Assembly (NCBI RefSeq): GCF_044803115.1 | Contig: NZ_CP085224.1 | Coordinates: forward strand, 1,798,001 to 1,862,000 | Length of the DNA stretch: 64,000 nt | Source of the DNA: Caenispirillum salinarum_A | Lineage (GTDB): Bacteria; Pseudomonadota; Alphaproteobacteria; Rhodospirillales; Rhodospirillaceae | Reading direction: 5' to 3' | Shown: piece after piece, positions 44,358 to 54,049 of the stretch | Position numbering within the stretch: the first letter of the stretch is position 1 | How the letters are laid out: every line of letters starts with the position of its first letter | Notes under the pieces: generated by a model | Told to the model about the DNA's origin: nothing | Database searches by the model: none | Seen by the model: the letters and a program-made list of their open reading frames with translations, nothing else | Position numbers and translations under genes: made by a program

Positions 44358-45533
44358 TTAGGGCGGGCTACATGATCCCCGATAGATCTGAGAGTACGTC
44401 TCCGAAACCACGTCGATGCTATAGCATTCTTCGACTTTCCGACGTGCCCTCACGCCCCGCTCGCGGCGAAGCGGAGGATCTTCTGCGAGGAACCTCTCGA
44501 TCGCGGCGGCAAGGTCTCGCGGTGCGCGGCGGGGCACCACGGCCCCGGTCTCGCCCACGATATACGGCGCATCACCGACGTCAGTGACGACGCAAGGCAC
44601 ACCACACGCCATTGCCTCTCCGACAACGTTCGGAAATCCCTCGCCGAATGCTGAAGAAAGAGCAAACAGATCAAGCGCCGCCATAAGTCGCGGCACATCC
44701 TTTCTTTCACCGAGAAGGTGAAAGCGCGCAGCATGCTGAGCAACAGCCGGATGCCGGGCAATTTCCGGATTATCAGTCGTGACACCTCGCCCGGCGAGCA
44801 GGAAGTGGACATCCGGCCAGCGCTCCGCAACGCTCTTGGCCGCGCTCAGGAACGTTGCGTGGTCTTTCATCTGGTCGTATCGGTTTATCAAGCCGACCAG
44901 TTTTGCGTCAGGCGCCAACAGCAGCTCGTCGCGCACTGCCTGTCGCGCATCCGGATCGGGGCGGAAGCGGCTGATGTCGAACCCGTTGGGCACCACGAGC
45001 CAACGGCGCGGCCGATATCCGATTTTTTCGTGCATGCGCCGACCGGCATCTGAATTGACCATCGCCAGACCAACCCCCCGCGAGAAGCGCGTCAGGATGC
45101 GGACGATTAGCGCCGTGGAGCGTGCATACTGGCTGAAGTCCATGTCAGAGCAGCGGATATTCCAAATCAGCCGCGCCTTGATACCGGAGGTCGCCAACGC
45201 AAGCGTGCCGACAAGGTCCGCATGGTAAAGCCATGACTGCACTACATCCGGACGCACCGCACGGATGACGCGCCTAAGCCGGAAGACGGCGATCGGCAGG
45301 TCGCGGGCGCCTCGCATGTTCAATGAAATCACATCAGCGCCCACCTTCCGCAACTCATCGGCGAGCGCGCCCTCGGCTTTCAAACCAACAACCGTAAAGC
45401 GAAAACGCCCGCGCAACGCAGCCACGATCTTTACCAGCATGCGCTCGGCGCCGCCCACATCGAGGCTTGTGATGACGTGCAGCACATGGACCGGCGGGCG
45501 GTCTTCGCCGGGTTTTTCTCCGTCGTCCTTCAT
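44358..45533 (-). CDS. Glycosyltransferase family 4 (second)
   Basis: The 391-residue protein begins MKDDGEKPGEDRPPVHVLHV and has the GT-B start VITSLDVGGAERMLVKIVAA, DVVQSWLYHADL, VVPNGFDISRFRPD, LINRYDQMKDH, and the E-x7-E donor site AFGEGFPNVVGEAMACGVPC. It transfers a sugar onto the repeat unit. A longer in-frame extension to 45737 lacks similarity and a good start, so the ATG at 45533 is preferred. It is separated from the other glycosyltransferases by insertion sequences and is divergent from ugd. Confidence 0.92.
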   Translation of the reverse strand: MKDDGEKPGEDRPPVHVLHVITSLDVGGAERMLVKIVAALRGRFRFTVVGLKAEGALADELRKVGADVISLNMRGARDLPIAVFRLRRVIRAVRPDVVQSWLYHADLVGTLALATSGIKARLIWNIRCSDMDFSQYARSTALIVRILTRFSRGVGLAMVNSDAGRRMHEKIGYRPRRWLVVPNGFDISRFRPDPDARQAVRDELLLAPDAKLVGLINRYDQMKDHATFLSAAKSVAERWPDVHFLLAGRGVTTDNPEIARHPAVAQHAARFHLLGERKDVPRLMAALDLFALSSAFGEGFPNVVGEAMACGVPCVVTDVGDAPYIVGETGAVVPRRAPRDLAAAIERFLAEDPPLRRERGVRARRKVEECYSIDVVSETYSQIYRGSCSPP

Positions 45534-45778
45534 AACAGTCCGCTTACCGTTCCATGCTGACGTGAATTCGATCCTTATCGGGATTGGCAGACTGTAAGTC
45601 AATACGCACGGATCAGGCGACAGCAGCGCAGCATATTCGCGGGGAAGGCAAAACAGTTCTGCATGCTCGCTTGCCAACCGGCTGGCCCTGGGATAAACCA
45701 CGGCGCCGACGGTGCGTTGTGAGAACCGGCGATCCACGACCGGATTAAGCGGCAGTTGGGGTAGAGGAGATTAAGCAC

Positions 45779-47122
45779 ATGCGCATAGCCATGATCGGCA
45801 CCGGCTACGTCGGCCTTGTGTCGGGTGCCTGTTTCTCCGAATTCGGCGTCACCGTCACCTGCGTCGACAAGGACGAGAGCAAGATCGAACGGCTCAAGCG
45901 CGGCGAGATTCCCATCTATGAACCGGGCCTGGACAAGCTGGTGGCGTCCAACGTCGCCGCCGGCCGCCTGGAGTTCACCACCGAGCTGGCCGAGGCGGTG
46001 ACGGGTGCCGACGCGGTGTTCATCGCCGTCGGCACGCCGTCCCGCCGCGGCGACGGCCATGCCGACCTGTCCTATGTCTACGGCGCGGCGGAAGAGATCG
46101 CGCGCGCCATGGACGGCTACACCGTCGTCGTCACCAAGTCGACGGTGCCCGTCGGCACGGGGCGCGAGGTGGAGAAAATCATCCGCGCCACCCGCCCGGA
46201 CGCCGACTTCGACGTCGTCTCCAACCCGGAGTTCCTGCGCGAGGGCTCGGCCATCAACGACTTCATGCGCCCCGACCGCGTGGTCATCGGCGCCGAGACC
46301 GACCGGGCGCGCGAGGTGATGCGCGGCCTGTACCGGGTGCTGTACCTGATCGAGACGCCGATCCTGTTCACCAACCTGGAAACGTCGGAGATGATCAAGT
46401 ACGCCGCCAACACCTTCCTGGCGGCCAAGATCACCTTCATCAACGAGGTCGCCGACCTGTGCGAGAAGGCCGGCGCCGACGTCCACGACGTCGCCAAGGG
46501 CATCGGTCTGGACAACCGCATCGGGCGCAAGTTCCTGCACCCCGGCCCCGGCTACGGCGGATCGTGCTTCCCCAAGGACACGCTGGCCCTGGTGCGCACC
46601 GCGCGCGACCTGGGCAGCCCGCTGCGCATCATCGAGACGGTCGTCGACATCAACGCCAAGCGCAAGAAGGCCATGGCCGACCGCATCATCGCGGCCGGCG
46701 GCGGCGATCTGTCGGGCAAAACGGTGGCTGTGCTGGGTCTGGCGTTCAAGCCCAACACCGACGACATGCGCGACGCCCCGGCGCTGGACATCGTGCCCGC
46801 GTTGCTGGAGGCCGGCGCCACCGTGCGCGCTTTCGACCCCGAGAGCATGGACGAGGCGAAAAAGCTGCTGGACGGAATCACCTACTGCGACAGCGCCTAC
46901 GACGCCATGGAGGGCGCCGACCTGCTGGCGATCCTGACGGAGTGGAACGAGTTCCGCTCGCTGGACCTGGCCCGCGTCAAGGACCTGATGACCGAGCCGG
47001 TGATGGTGGACTTGCGCAACATCTACGAGCCCGCCATGATGGCCGAAGCTGGCTTCGCCTACACCTCGGTAGGCCGTCCGTGGCCTTACGGGCGCAAAGC
47101 CAGCGGCGCCGTGGAGGACTAA
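45779..47122 (+). CDS. ugd: UDP-glucose 6-dehydrogenase
   Basis: The 447-residue enzyme oxidises UDP-glucose to UDP-glucuronate with two NAD+. It has the NAD motif MIGTGYVGLVSGACFSEFG, NPEFLREGSAINDF, ETSEMIKYAANTFLA, and the catalytic cysteine in GPGYGGSCFPKDT, followed by LAFKPNTDDMRDAP. UDP-glucuronate would be the acidic sugar donor for this cluster and a candidate substrate chain for the AsnB-type amidotransferases. It leads a plus-strand run of three nucleotide-sugar genes. Confidence 0.96.
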   Translation: MRIAMIGTGYVGLVSGACFSEFGVTVTCVDKDESKIERLKRGEIPIYEPGLDKLVASNVAAGRLEFTTELAEAVTGADAVFIAVGTPSRRGDGHADLSYVYGAAEEIARAMDGYTVVVTKSTVPVGTGREVEKIIRATRPDADFDVVSNPEFLREGSAINDFMRPDRVVIGAETDRAREVMRGLYRVLYLIETPILFTNLETSEMIKYAANTFLAAKITFINEVADLCEKAGADVHDVAKGIGLDNRIGRKFLHPGPGYGGSCFPKDTLALVRTARDLGSPLRIIETVVDINAKRKKAMADRIIAAGGGDLSGKTVAVLGLAFKPNTDDMRDAPALDIVPALLEAGATVRAFDPESMDEAKKLLDGITYCDSAYDAMEGADLLAILTEWNEFRSLDLARVKDLMTEPVMVDLRNIYEPAMMAEAGFAYTSVGRPWPYGRKASGAVED

Positions 47123-47220
47123 GCCGTGACCATCCAGGGGGAGATGAAACACGCGGCACTCGCCACCGGTACCGGGGACATCGGCACCGCACTGCAGATC
47201 GCGAGCGCGCGAGACCAAGG

Positions 47221-49122
47221 ATGCAGTTAACGCGCATCGCCTTTCGCCGCGTCGGCCTTGTGTTCGTCCATGACGTCATCATGGCCGGACTGTCCTTCGT
47301 TCTGGCCCTGTTTCTGCGGCTTGACTGGGCCATGTTCGCCTACCTGCCGCCAATGGAAATGGCCCAGTGGACACTGCTTTTCGCGGTGGTGGCCGCGGCC
47401 GCCTTTCACTCCCAAGGAATGTACCGCGGGGTCTGGCGCTATGCCTCGCTGCGTGATCTGGCGGCCATTCTTCGCGGCGTTACGCTCACCCTGCTTATTT
47501 TCCTGCCGCTGATGTTCCTGGCGACGCGTCTGGAGCCTCTGCCGCGGTCAGCCCTGATCATCAACTGGTTCGTTCTTTTGTTCCTGGTCGGGGCCCCACG
47601 ATTCGCTTACCGCCTATTTAAGGACGGCACCGTCAGGCTGTGGCGCAATTCCACAAGGCGGATGCCTGTTCTGCTGGTCGGCGCTGGCGACCTCGCCGAC
47701 CTTTTCATACGCGAAATGAACCACGCCGATGCAATCTACGAGCCTGTGGGCATCCTGGGATGGCGCACGGGCCGCATTGGCCGTGAGATCAACGGTGTAC
47801 GTGTTCTCGGAACGACCAAGAACGTCGACTCCGTTGTCGATGGGCTTGCGAGCAAGGGGCTCCGGCCGCAGCGCGTGCTGATCGCCCAGGACAAAAGCAG
47901 CCGCGAGGACATGGCCGAGTTGTTCGACACATGCGAGCGCCTGCAGATTCGGCTTGAGCGCCTGCCAAGCATGACGGAGTTCAAGCAGGGCCTGGTGGAC
48001 AGGCTGGAAGTGCGCCCGATCGCGATCGAGGATCTTCTCGGGCGGCCGCAAGCGGTTCTCGACCGTGACAGCATGCGCGACATGATTCGCGGTCGAAGGG
48101 TGATGATAACCGGCGCGGGTGGCTCCATTGGCTCGGAGTTGACGCGGCAAGTCAGTGGCTTCGAGCCCGCCAGCCTGATGATCGTCGACAGTAGCGAATT
48201 CGCGCTTTACACGATTGACATGGAAATCAACGAACGGTTCGGCGGCGTCGACCGTAAAGCGCGCATCGCGGACGTGCGCGACCGGGCGCGCATCCGCAAT
48301 CTGATGGACACCTTCCGGCCCGAATTGGTGTTCCACGCCGCCGCCTTAAAGCACGTCCCGCTGGTTGAGGCCAATCCGGCCGAAGGCTTGATGACCAACG
48401 CCATCGGCACCCGCATCATGGCCGACGCCTGCGTGGACTTTGGCGTCGCGATGATGGTGCTCATATCCACGGATAAAGCGGTCAACCCGACCAACATTAT
48501 GGGCGCGAGCAAGCGCATCGCGGAGCGTTACTGCCAGTCTCTGGATATTCGCGAACGGGCCCGTCCGGGTGGCACCCAGTTCATCACCGTGCGGTTTGGG
48601 AACGTACTCGGGTCCACCGGATCGGTGGTGCCGTTGTTCCGGCGCCAGTTGGAGGCCGGCGGTCCCCTTACGGTTACCCACCCGGACATGACCCGGTACT
48701 TCATGACCATCCGTGAAGCCGTTGAATTGGTACTGCAGGCCTCTGCCCACGGCCTGGCCGAGCAGATTTACCGCGGGCGTATCTTCGTGCTCGACATGGG
48801 AGAGCCCGTGAAGATCGTGGACCTTGCAACGCAGATGATCCGGCTGGCCGGCTTGCGGCCCCAGCAGGACGTAAAGATCGTCTTTACGGGTCTGCGGCCC
48901 GGGGAAAAGCTCTTCGAGGAAATTTTCCACGGTGCCGAGCCCCCAGTGCCGACCGCCGCCCCAGGGATTCTGGTTGCCAATTCACGAGCCGAGGACCCGG
49001 TCGAACTGCAACATTCACTGACATTTTTGGAAGAAGCATGCCGGCTTGACAATCCGACCCAGACGCTAGAGCACATCCGGCGCCTGGTGCCGGAATACAG
49101 CCCGACGGTCATAGCGGCCTGA
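47221..49122 (+). CDS. CapD/WbpM-like membrane nucleotide-sugar 4,6-dehydratase
   Basis: The 633-residue protein has about four N-terminal membrane segments (for example GLSFVLALFLRLDWAMF), a CoA-binding-like domain (PVLLVGAGDLADLFIREM), and a C-terminal SDR domain with MITGAGGSIGSELTRQ, HAAALKHVPLVEANP and the catalytic region STDKAVNPTNIMGASKRIAE. Met replaces the SDR tyrosine here (MGASK), as in WbpM/FlaA1-type enzymes. These convert UDP-GlcNAc to a 4-keto-6-deoxy sugar, leading to QuiNAc, FucNAc or bacillosamine types. The ATG at 47221 follows ugd by 98 bp. Confidence 0.92.
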   Translation: MQLTRIAFRRVGLVFVHDVIMAGLSFVLALFLRLDWAMFAYLPPMEMAQWTLLFAVVAAAAFHSQGMYRGVWRYASLRDLAAILRGVTLTLLIFLPLMFLATRLEPLPRSALIINWFVLLFLVGAPRFAYRLFKDGTVRLWRNSTRRMPVLLVGAGDLADLFIREMNHADAIYEPVGILGWRTGRIGREINGVRVLGTTKNVDSVVDGLASKGLRPQRVLIAQDKSSREDMAELFDTCERLQIRLERLPSMTEFKQGLVDRLEVRPIAIEDLLGRPQAVLDRDSMRDMIRGRRVMITGAGGSIGSELTRQVSGFEPASLMIVDSSEFALYTIDMEINERFGGVDRKARIADVRDRARIRNLMDTFRPELVFHAAALKHVPLVEANPAEGLMTNAIGTRIMADACVDFGVAMMVLISTDKAVNPTNIMGASKRIAERYCQSLDIRERARPGGTQFITVRFGNVLGSTGSVVPLFRRQLEAGGPLTVTHPDMTRYFMTIREAVELVLQASAHGLAEQIYRGRIFVLDMGEPVKIVDLATQMIRLAGLRPQQDVKIVFTGLRPGEKLFEEIFHGAEPPVPTAAPGILVANSRAEDPVELQHSLTFLEEACRLDNPTQTLEHIRRLVPEYSPTVIAA

Positions 49123-49199
49123 ACGGCACATCGATAGAAGTCGTCCAGCCAATTATTAGTCATCATTCCCCGAATGGGGCACATCCACATGGGGTGAAT

Positions 49200-50480
49200 A
49201 TGTCCAAGATGAAGAAGATCGGAGTAGTGGGCCTGGGATACGTCGGGCTTCCCCTCGCCGTCGCCCTTGCCAGGCATTTCCCGACCACCGGCTTCGACAT
49301 CGCCTCGGAACGGATCCGCCAATTGCGCGACGGCATCGACGTAACCAACGAGGTCGACGACGACGCGCTGCGCGCCAGCACACTCACCTACACCGGAACG
49401 ACAGACGACCTGAAGGGCTGTGACGTCTTTATCGTGACGGTTCCCACCCCCGTGGATCGCTGGAACAAACCGGACCTGACGCCGGTTCGCAAGGCCTGCC
49501 GCGCCGTCGGAGAAGTGCTGGGCCAGGGCGCGATCGTCGTCTTCGAAAGCACGGTCTACCCCGGCGTCACCGAGGACATTTGCGGACCGCTCCTGCAGGA
49601 AGTGTCCGGCCTGGTCTGCGGCCGCGACTTCTTCCTTGGCTACAGTCCCGAGCGCATTAACCCCGGCGACCGAGAGCACACGGTCGACCGCATCACGAAG
49701 GTGATCGCCGGCCAGACACCCGAAGTGACGGAAACACTGGCTGCGGTGTACGGTGCCGTCACGACGGGCGGCGTCTTCCGGGCGGCCAGCATCAAGGTCG
49801 CCGAGGCCGCAAAGGTGATCGAGAACGCCCAGCGCGACATCAATATCGCCTTCATCAATGAAATCACGATGATCTTCCAGCGCATGGGGCTGTCGGTCCA
49901 TGACGTGCTGGAGGCCTCCAACACCAAGTGGAACTTCCTGCCTTTCCAGCCCGGTCTGGTAGGCGGCCACTGCATCGGCGTCGACCCCTTCTATCTGGCC
50001 GAGGTCGCGACCCAGAACGGCCACCATCCGGAAATCATCCTTGCCGGGCGGCGCGTCAACGACAGCATGGGTTTTTACATCGCCGACCGCGTGATGGAAC
50101 ACATGAGCGTGCCCGACGGAAAGAAGGCCCGCATCCTTATCCTCGGCCTGACCTTCAAGGAAAACGTTCCCGACCTGCGAAACACGCGCGTAGTCGATGT
50201 TGTAGAGAAACTGATGGCGGCGGGCCACGCTGTTGACCTTCATGATCCGCAGGCCGATGTCGCAGAAGCGCGCGAATACTACGGGCTGGACCTCAAGACC
50301 TCGCTGCAGGGCGCCACGGGTTATGACGCCGTGGTGGTAACGGTGCCGCACAAGGCCTATGCCGAGCTTACCGCGGAGACGGTGGCCACCCTTACCCGAC
50401 CGGGCGGCCTGATCGCCGACATCAAGGGAGTGTGGCGCGACGCAGCTATTCCTGATGGCATCGCCTACTGGACACTGTGA
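49200..50480 (+). CDS. Nucleotide-sugar dehydrogenase, WbpA/TviB/WecC-like
   Basis: The 426-residue protein belongs to the UDP-GlcNAc/UDP-ManNAc 6-dehydrogenase branch: KIGVVGLGYVGLPLAVALAR, TVPTPVDRWNKPDL, FESTVYPGVTEDIC, YSPERINPGD, and the catalytic cysteine in GLVGGHCIGVDPFYL, then LGLTFKENVPDLRNTR. It would make a HexNAc-uronate donor. UDP-ManNAc from WecB (5029-6153) is one possible substrate. I use the ATG at 49200 with GGGGTGA just upstream; a GTG at 49194 is in frame. An IS256 end begins 18 bp after the stop. Confidence 0.93.
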   Translation: MSKMKKIGVVGLGYVGLPLAVALARHFPTTGFDIASERIRQLRDGIDVTNEVDDDALRASTLTYTGTTDDLKGCDVFIVTVPTPVDRWNKPDLTPVRKACRAVGEVLGQGAIVVFESTVYPGVTEDICGPLLQEVSGLVCGRDFFLGYSPERINPGDREHTVDRITKVIAGQTPEVTETLAAVYGAVTTGGVFRAASIKVAEAAKVIENAQRDINIAFINEITMIFQRMGLSVHDVLEASNTKWNFLPFQPGLVGGHCIGVDPFYLAEVATQNGHHPEIILAGRRVNDSMGFYIADRVMEHMSVPDGKKARILILGLTFKENVPDLRNTRVVDVVEKLMAAGHAVDLHDPQADVAEAREYYGLDLKTSLQGATGYDAVVVTVPHKAYAELTAETVATLTRPGGLIADIKGVWRDAAIPDGIAYWTL

Positions 50481-50498
50481 GGTAGCCGACAGCATGCA

Positions 50499-51177
50499 GA
50501 GCTATGACCAATCGTGGGTGACGGCATGATCAGGCGGCGGCGGATTGGTCGGCGTTCTTCACCTGAATGCCGTCGCGGAACCTGACACCCTTGATCACCT
50601 GGGGCAAGCGGTTGTTGCCCGACAGTCGGCGCCAGGTCTTGCTGGCGGCGGTGACCAGCTTGAAGACCATCGCCAGGGCGGTTTTGTGCGACAGGCAGCC
50701 CTTGGTGCGCACGGTGCGGTGCCGGACGGTGGCGAAGACGCTCTCGATGGGGTTTGAGGTTCGCACGTGCTGCCAGTGCTCGGCCGGGAAGTCGTAGAAG
50801 GCCAGCAGGGCGACGCGGTCCTTGGTCAGGCAGCCGACGGCCTGGGGGTACTTCGCGCCATACTTGGCCTCGAAGGTGTCCATGGCCGCCTCGGCTTCGG
50901 CGCGGCCGTCGGCCATCCAGATGGCGTGGAGATCCTCCTTGGCCGCCCTCTGGCGCGACTTCGGCAGCTTGTTGAGGACGTTAGCCGTCTTGTGCACCCA
51001 GCAGCGCTGATGGCGGGCGCCGGGATAAACCTCGTCGAGCGCCTTCCAGAACCCCAGCGCGCCGTCGCCGATGGCGAGCTTCGGCCCCTGGGCGAGGCCG
51101 CGCCCCTTGATGTCGTTGAGCAGTTCGCGCCAGCTCTGGGCGCTTTCGCGAAAGCCGGCCTGGAAACCGACCAATTC
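50499..51177 (-). mobile_element. IS256-family fragment B (3' part)
   Basis: From the outer end GAGCTATGACC at 50499 the fragment runs through the transposase C-terminus (stop at 50530) up to the codons before CAATTC (51172-51177), where IS5-like copy 3 begins. It shares the Val codon in FATVRHRTV with copy C, whereas copy A has Ile. The 5' part is not adjacent; the same junction occurs, complete, at 62850-63528. Confidence 0.92.
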
Positions 51178-52635
51178 GTCGGCCCTGAAATACGGCTAAG
51201 CGGTTGATGCGCCAGGGGTCAGGGTCGCGGGCCAAGTATCCGATTTTGCATGGGCCGAGGGGCGGCTTGCCAGAATCCAGGCAAGCAAAAGCGCCAGGGC
51301 GTTGATGGCAAGGCGCAGATTGTGGGCGGCGGCCGCAAGGAGGGCGTTGATGGCGTCGCCAGCGTGTCCGAGCAGCCAGTTCCGATCAAGCCTTCCCTCG
51401 TTCTTCATGTGGCCGATGTTGGCCTCGATGCTCGATCTGCGTTTCAACTCGCGCTTCATGGTCGGCGTCAGGCCACGGCTTCGGCCCGCGATCATGACGG
51501 AGGCCGCGCCCTTGTAGTCGTGGCCGCGGTAGCCCTTGTCCACGTACACCCGCTCGGGCTCGACGCCGGACAGCGCCGTCGCCTGCGCCACGGTGGCGGC
51601 CAGGGTGTGGCCGTCGTAGGGATTTCCCTCGAAGGCCTTCGCGGCGACCACGAGGCCCTCGCGGTTGGTGGCGGCGATGCCGACCTTGCAGCCGAACTCG
51701 TAGGGTGTGCGGGCCTTGCCCTTGGAGATGCAGACCACCTCCGGCGCATGCAGGGCGTAGAGCTTGTTCTTGTCCTTGGGCTTCTGGGCCAGCAGCCGTT
51801 CGACCAGGCCAAGCAGGTGGGCGAAACGCCCTTCCAGCAGGTCGTCGCCGGCAATCTTACGGCCCACGTCGCGATACACGCGCCCGAGGAAGGTGCGCAG
51901 CCGCTTCAGCTCGCGGCGCATGCGGCGAAACTGCCGGGCATGGGCATAGCGGCCGGCCTTGATGGAGGCCCGCTTCGCCAGCCGGGTGTAGCTCTGCCGC
52001 AGCACGATGCCATGGCGCTTCGCCTGGCGGACCAGGGTCTGCAAGGCGCGGAGGTACAAGCGGCTGTCCGTCGGGTGCGCGATGGCCTTGGGCTGCACGG
52101 TGGTGTCCACGCTGACGCGCTCCAGCGACGACGGCTTCGCCGCCCCCGCCCGCAGTGCGGCCTCCACCGTGGCCCTCAGGACCTCCTCCATGCCTTCCGG
52201 GCCGATGCGCTTGCGCCAGCGCGTCATCGTGCTGGCGTCGATGGGCGGCTCGTGCTGGAAGAACTCAAACCCGCAGAAATGCTGCCAATAGGGATTTTCC
52301 ACCCACCGCTCCACCACCTCCTCGTCGGACAGGTCGTGGATGTGCTTCAGATAGTGGAGGCCGACCATCAGCCGGGTCGGCTTCGCCTTCCGCCCGACAG
52401 GCTTGAAAAACCCGCCGAAGGCATCATCAAACCGATCCCAGGGCACCACCCCGGCCAGACGCACCAGCGAATGGCGCGGGTTGATGATGTTGTCCAGACG
52501 CTCGCGGAACAGGTCGGTCTTACCGGCGGACACCAGAAATCAGCGGGTCACGGGGCGATTCCCTGCATTTTCCGATATTTGGCCCCGCCTGGGAATCCCC
52601 GGATTTCAATGCCTTCGGCGTTTTTCAGGGCCGAC
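51178..52635 (-). mobile_element. IS5-like element, copy 3 (intact, 1458 bp)
   Basis: The left flank CAATTC belongs to an IS256 insertion (as at copy 4) and the right flank GAAATA to istA (as at copy 1). Its left terminus reads GTCGGCCCTGAAATACGG, with a T where copies 1 and 2 have A, a change shared only with the right end of copy 4. Copy 3 is therefore a hybrid of two insertions. Confidence 0.95.
51196..52533 (-). CDS. IS5-family-like DDE transposase (copy 3)
   Basis: The 445-residue product is identical to those of copies 1 and 2, with all DDE residues present and an intact frame. Confidence 0.93.
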   Translation of the reverse strand: MSAGKTDLFRERLDNIINPRHSLVRLAGVVPWDRFDDAFGGFFKPVGRKAKPTRLMVGLHYLKHIHDLSDEEVVERWVENPYWQHFCGFEFFQHEPPIDASTMTRWRKRIGPEGMEEVLRATVEAALRAGAAKPSSLERVSVDTTVQPKAIAHPTDSRLYLRALQTLVRQAKRHGIVLRQSYTRLAKRASIKAGRYAHARQFRRMRRELKRLRTFLGRVYRDVGRKIAGDDLLEGRFAHLLGLVERLLAQKPKDKNKLYALHAPEVVCISKGKARTPYEFGCKVGIAATNREGLVVAAKAFEGNPYDGHTLAATVAQATALSGVEPERVYVDKGYRGHDYKGAASVMIAGRSRGLTPTMKRELKRRSSIEANIGHMKNEGRLDRNWLLGHAGDAINALLAAAAHNLRLAINALALLLAWILASRPSAHAKSDTWPATLTPGASTA

Positions 52636-52636
52636 G

Positions 52637-54049
52637 AAATACCTGAAGTCGGGAGAGACCGATGGACGCTACCGGCGGAGCAGGCAGCACTATCCGCAGT
52701 TGGGGCCGCACATCGCGGCGCTGGAGCGGCTGCTGGAGGAGAACGAGCGGCGCGGCAAGCGGGACCGTCTGAACCGGCTCCAGATCTTCGAGGCGTTGCA
52801 ACGGGACGGGTACGCCGGCGGCTATGACGCGGTGAGGCGGTACGCCAGGCAGTGGTCGGCGGCGCGGTCGTCGGCGCCGGCGGCGACAGCGTTCATCCCG
52901 CTGACGTTCCTGCCGGGCGAGGCCTACCAGTTCGACTGGGCCGAGGAGTGGGTCATCCTCGACGGCGTCACGACCAAGGTGCAGGTCGCCCATTTTCGGC
53001 TGAGCCACAGCCGCATGCCCTACGTGCGGACCTACCTTCGCCAGGCCCAGGAGATGGTGTTCGACGCGCACGTGCGGACCTTCGCCTTCTGGGGCGGGAC
53101 CTGCGAGCGCGGCATCTACGACAACATGAAGACGGCGGTAGACGCCGTCTTCGTGGGCAAGGCGAGGACGTTCAACCGCCGCTTCCAGCAGATGTGCAGC
53201 CATTACCTGGTCGAGCCGACCGCCTGCACGCCGGCGGCCGGCTGGGAGAAAGGCCAGGTCGAGAACCAGGTCGGCAGTCTGCGGCGCCGGCTGTTCACGC
53301 CGCGGCCGAAGGTGAAGACGCTCAACGAGCTGAACCGCTGGCTGGAGGATGCGTGCATGGCCTGCGCGCGGACCGCCCGCCACCCCGAGTTCAGCGACAA
53401 GACGGTGTGGCAGGTGTTCGAGGCCGAGCGGTCGGCCCTTGTCCCCGTGGGCCAGCCCTTCGACGGGTTCCGGGAGAGCGACGTCGGCGTGTCGAAGACC
53501 TGCCTGATCCGCTTCGATCGCAACCGCTACAGCGTGGAGGCCAGGGCCGCCGGAGGGTCGGTGCAGATCCGCGTCTACGCCGACAAGATCGTCGCCCGGC
53601 TCGACGGAGAGGTGGTCGCGGAGCATCCGCGCGCCTTCGGCCGCGACCGCACCGTCTACGACCCGCTGCACTATATCCCGGTGCTGGCTCGCAAGCCGGG
53701 CGCCCTGCGCAACGGCGCGCCATTTCGGGAGTGGCGGATGCCTCCGGGGCTGACGCGGGTACGTGCCCGTCTCGGCCGTGGCGACGATGCCGACCGGCAG
53801 TTCGTCGGCATCCTGGCGGCCATCCCCGAGAACGGCCTGGATGCCGTCGAGGCGGCCTGTCTCCAGGCGCTCAAGGAGGGGCTCCACAGCCGCGACGCCG
53901 TCCTAAACATTCTCTCGCGCGGCAAGGATATCGGCTCTCCGGTGCCACCGGCGGCCTTCAACGCGCCAGCGCTGCGTCATGAGCCGGTGGCCGACTGTGC
54001 CCGGTACGACCGCCTGCGCGACCGGGAGGTGGCCCGTGGAGCGGCATGA
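52637..54049 (+). pseudogene. istA: istA transposase, 3' part (missing first 36 codons)
   Basis: The frame resumes exactly at codon 36 (KYLKSGETDGRYRRSRQHYP) and encodes the rve-type catalytic domain: GEAYQFDWAEEWVILDGVTT with the first Asp, YDNMKTAVDAVF with the second Asp, and WEKGQVENQVGSLRRRLF with the Glu. The first 36 codons are at 19302-19409. The frame also runs backward into IS5 by chance, so a fused product might be made, but without IstA's own start and HTH it is unlikely to work. Confidence 0.9.

Larger units (their letters stand above)
19412..52635. mobile_element. 33.2-kb composite, IS5-bounded block carrying a polysaccharide cluster
   Basis: Two direct copies of the same 1458-bp IS5-like element (19412-20869 and 51178-52635) bound the segment. 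Its outer ends are both the IS terminus GTCGGCCCTGAAAAACG (or complement), and the 6-bp target GAAATA is present once on each side. Removing the block and one GAAATA restores an uninterrupted istA and a 2.5-kb IS21 element. Either one composite transposition, or recombination of a circle into a single resident IS5 copy, would give this layout. The inner ends of the bounding copies carry other target sites, which favours recombination. Confidence 0.8.

Noticed and set aside
46459..47220. Apparent 250-residue N-terminal extension of the CapD/WbpM-like protein
   Set aside because: This is a shadow frame over ugd with Arg/Gly-rich sequence; the family N-terminus begins at ATG 47221.
52403..52635. 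Apparent N-terminal extension of istA into IS5 copy 3
   Set aside because: The extension is antisense to the IS5 transposase. The real first 36 codons of istA are at 19302-19409.
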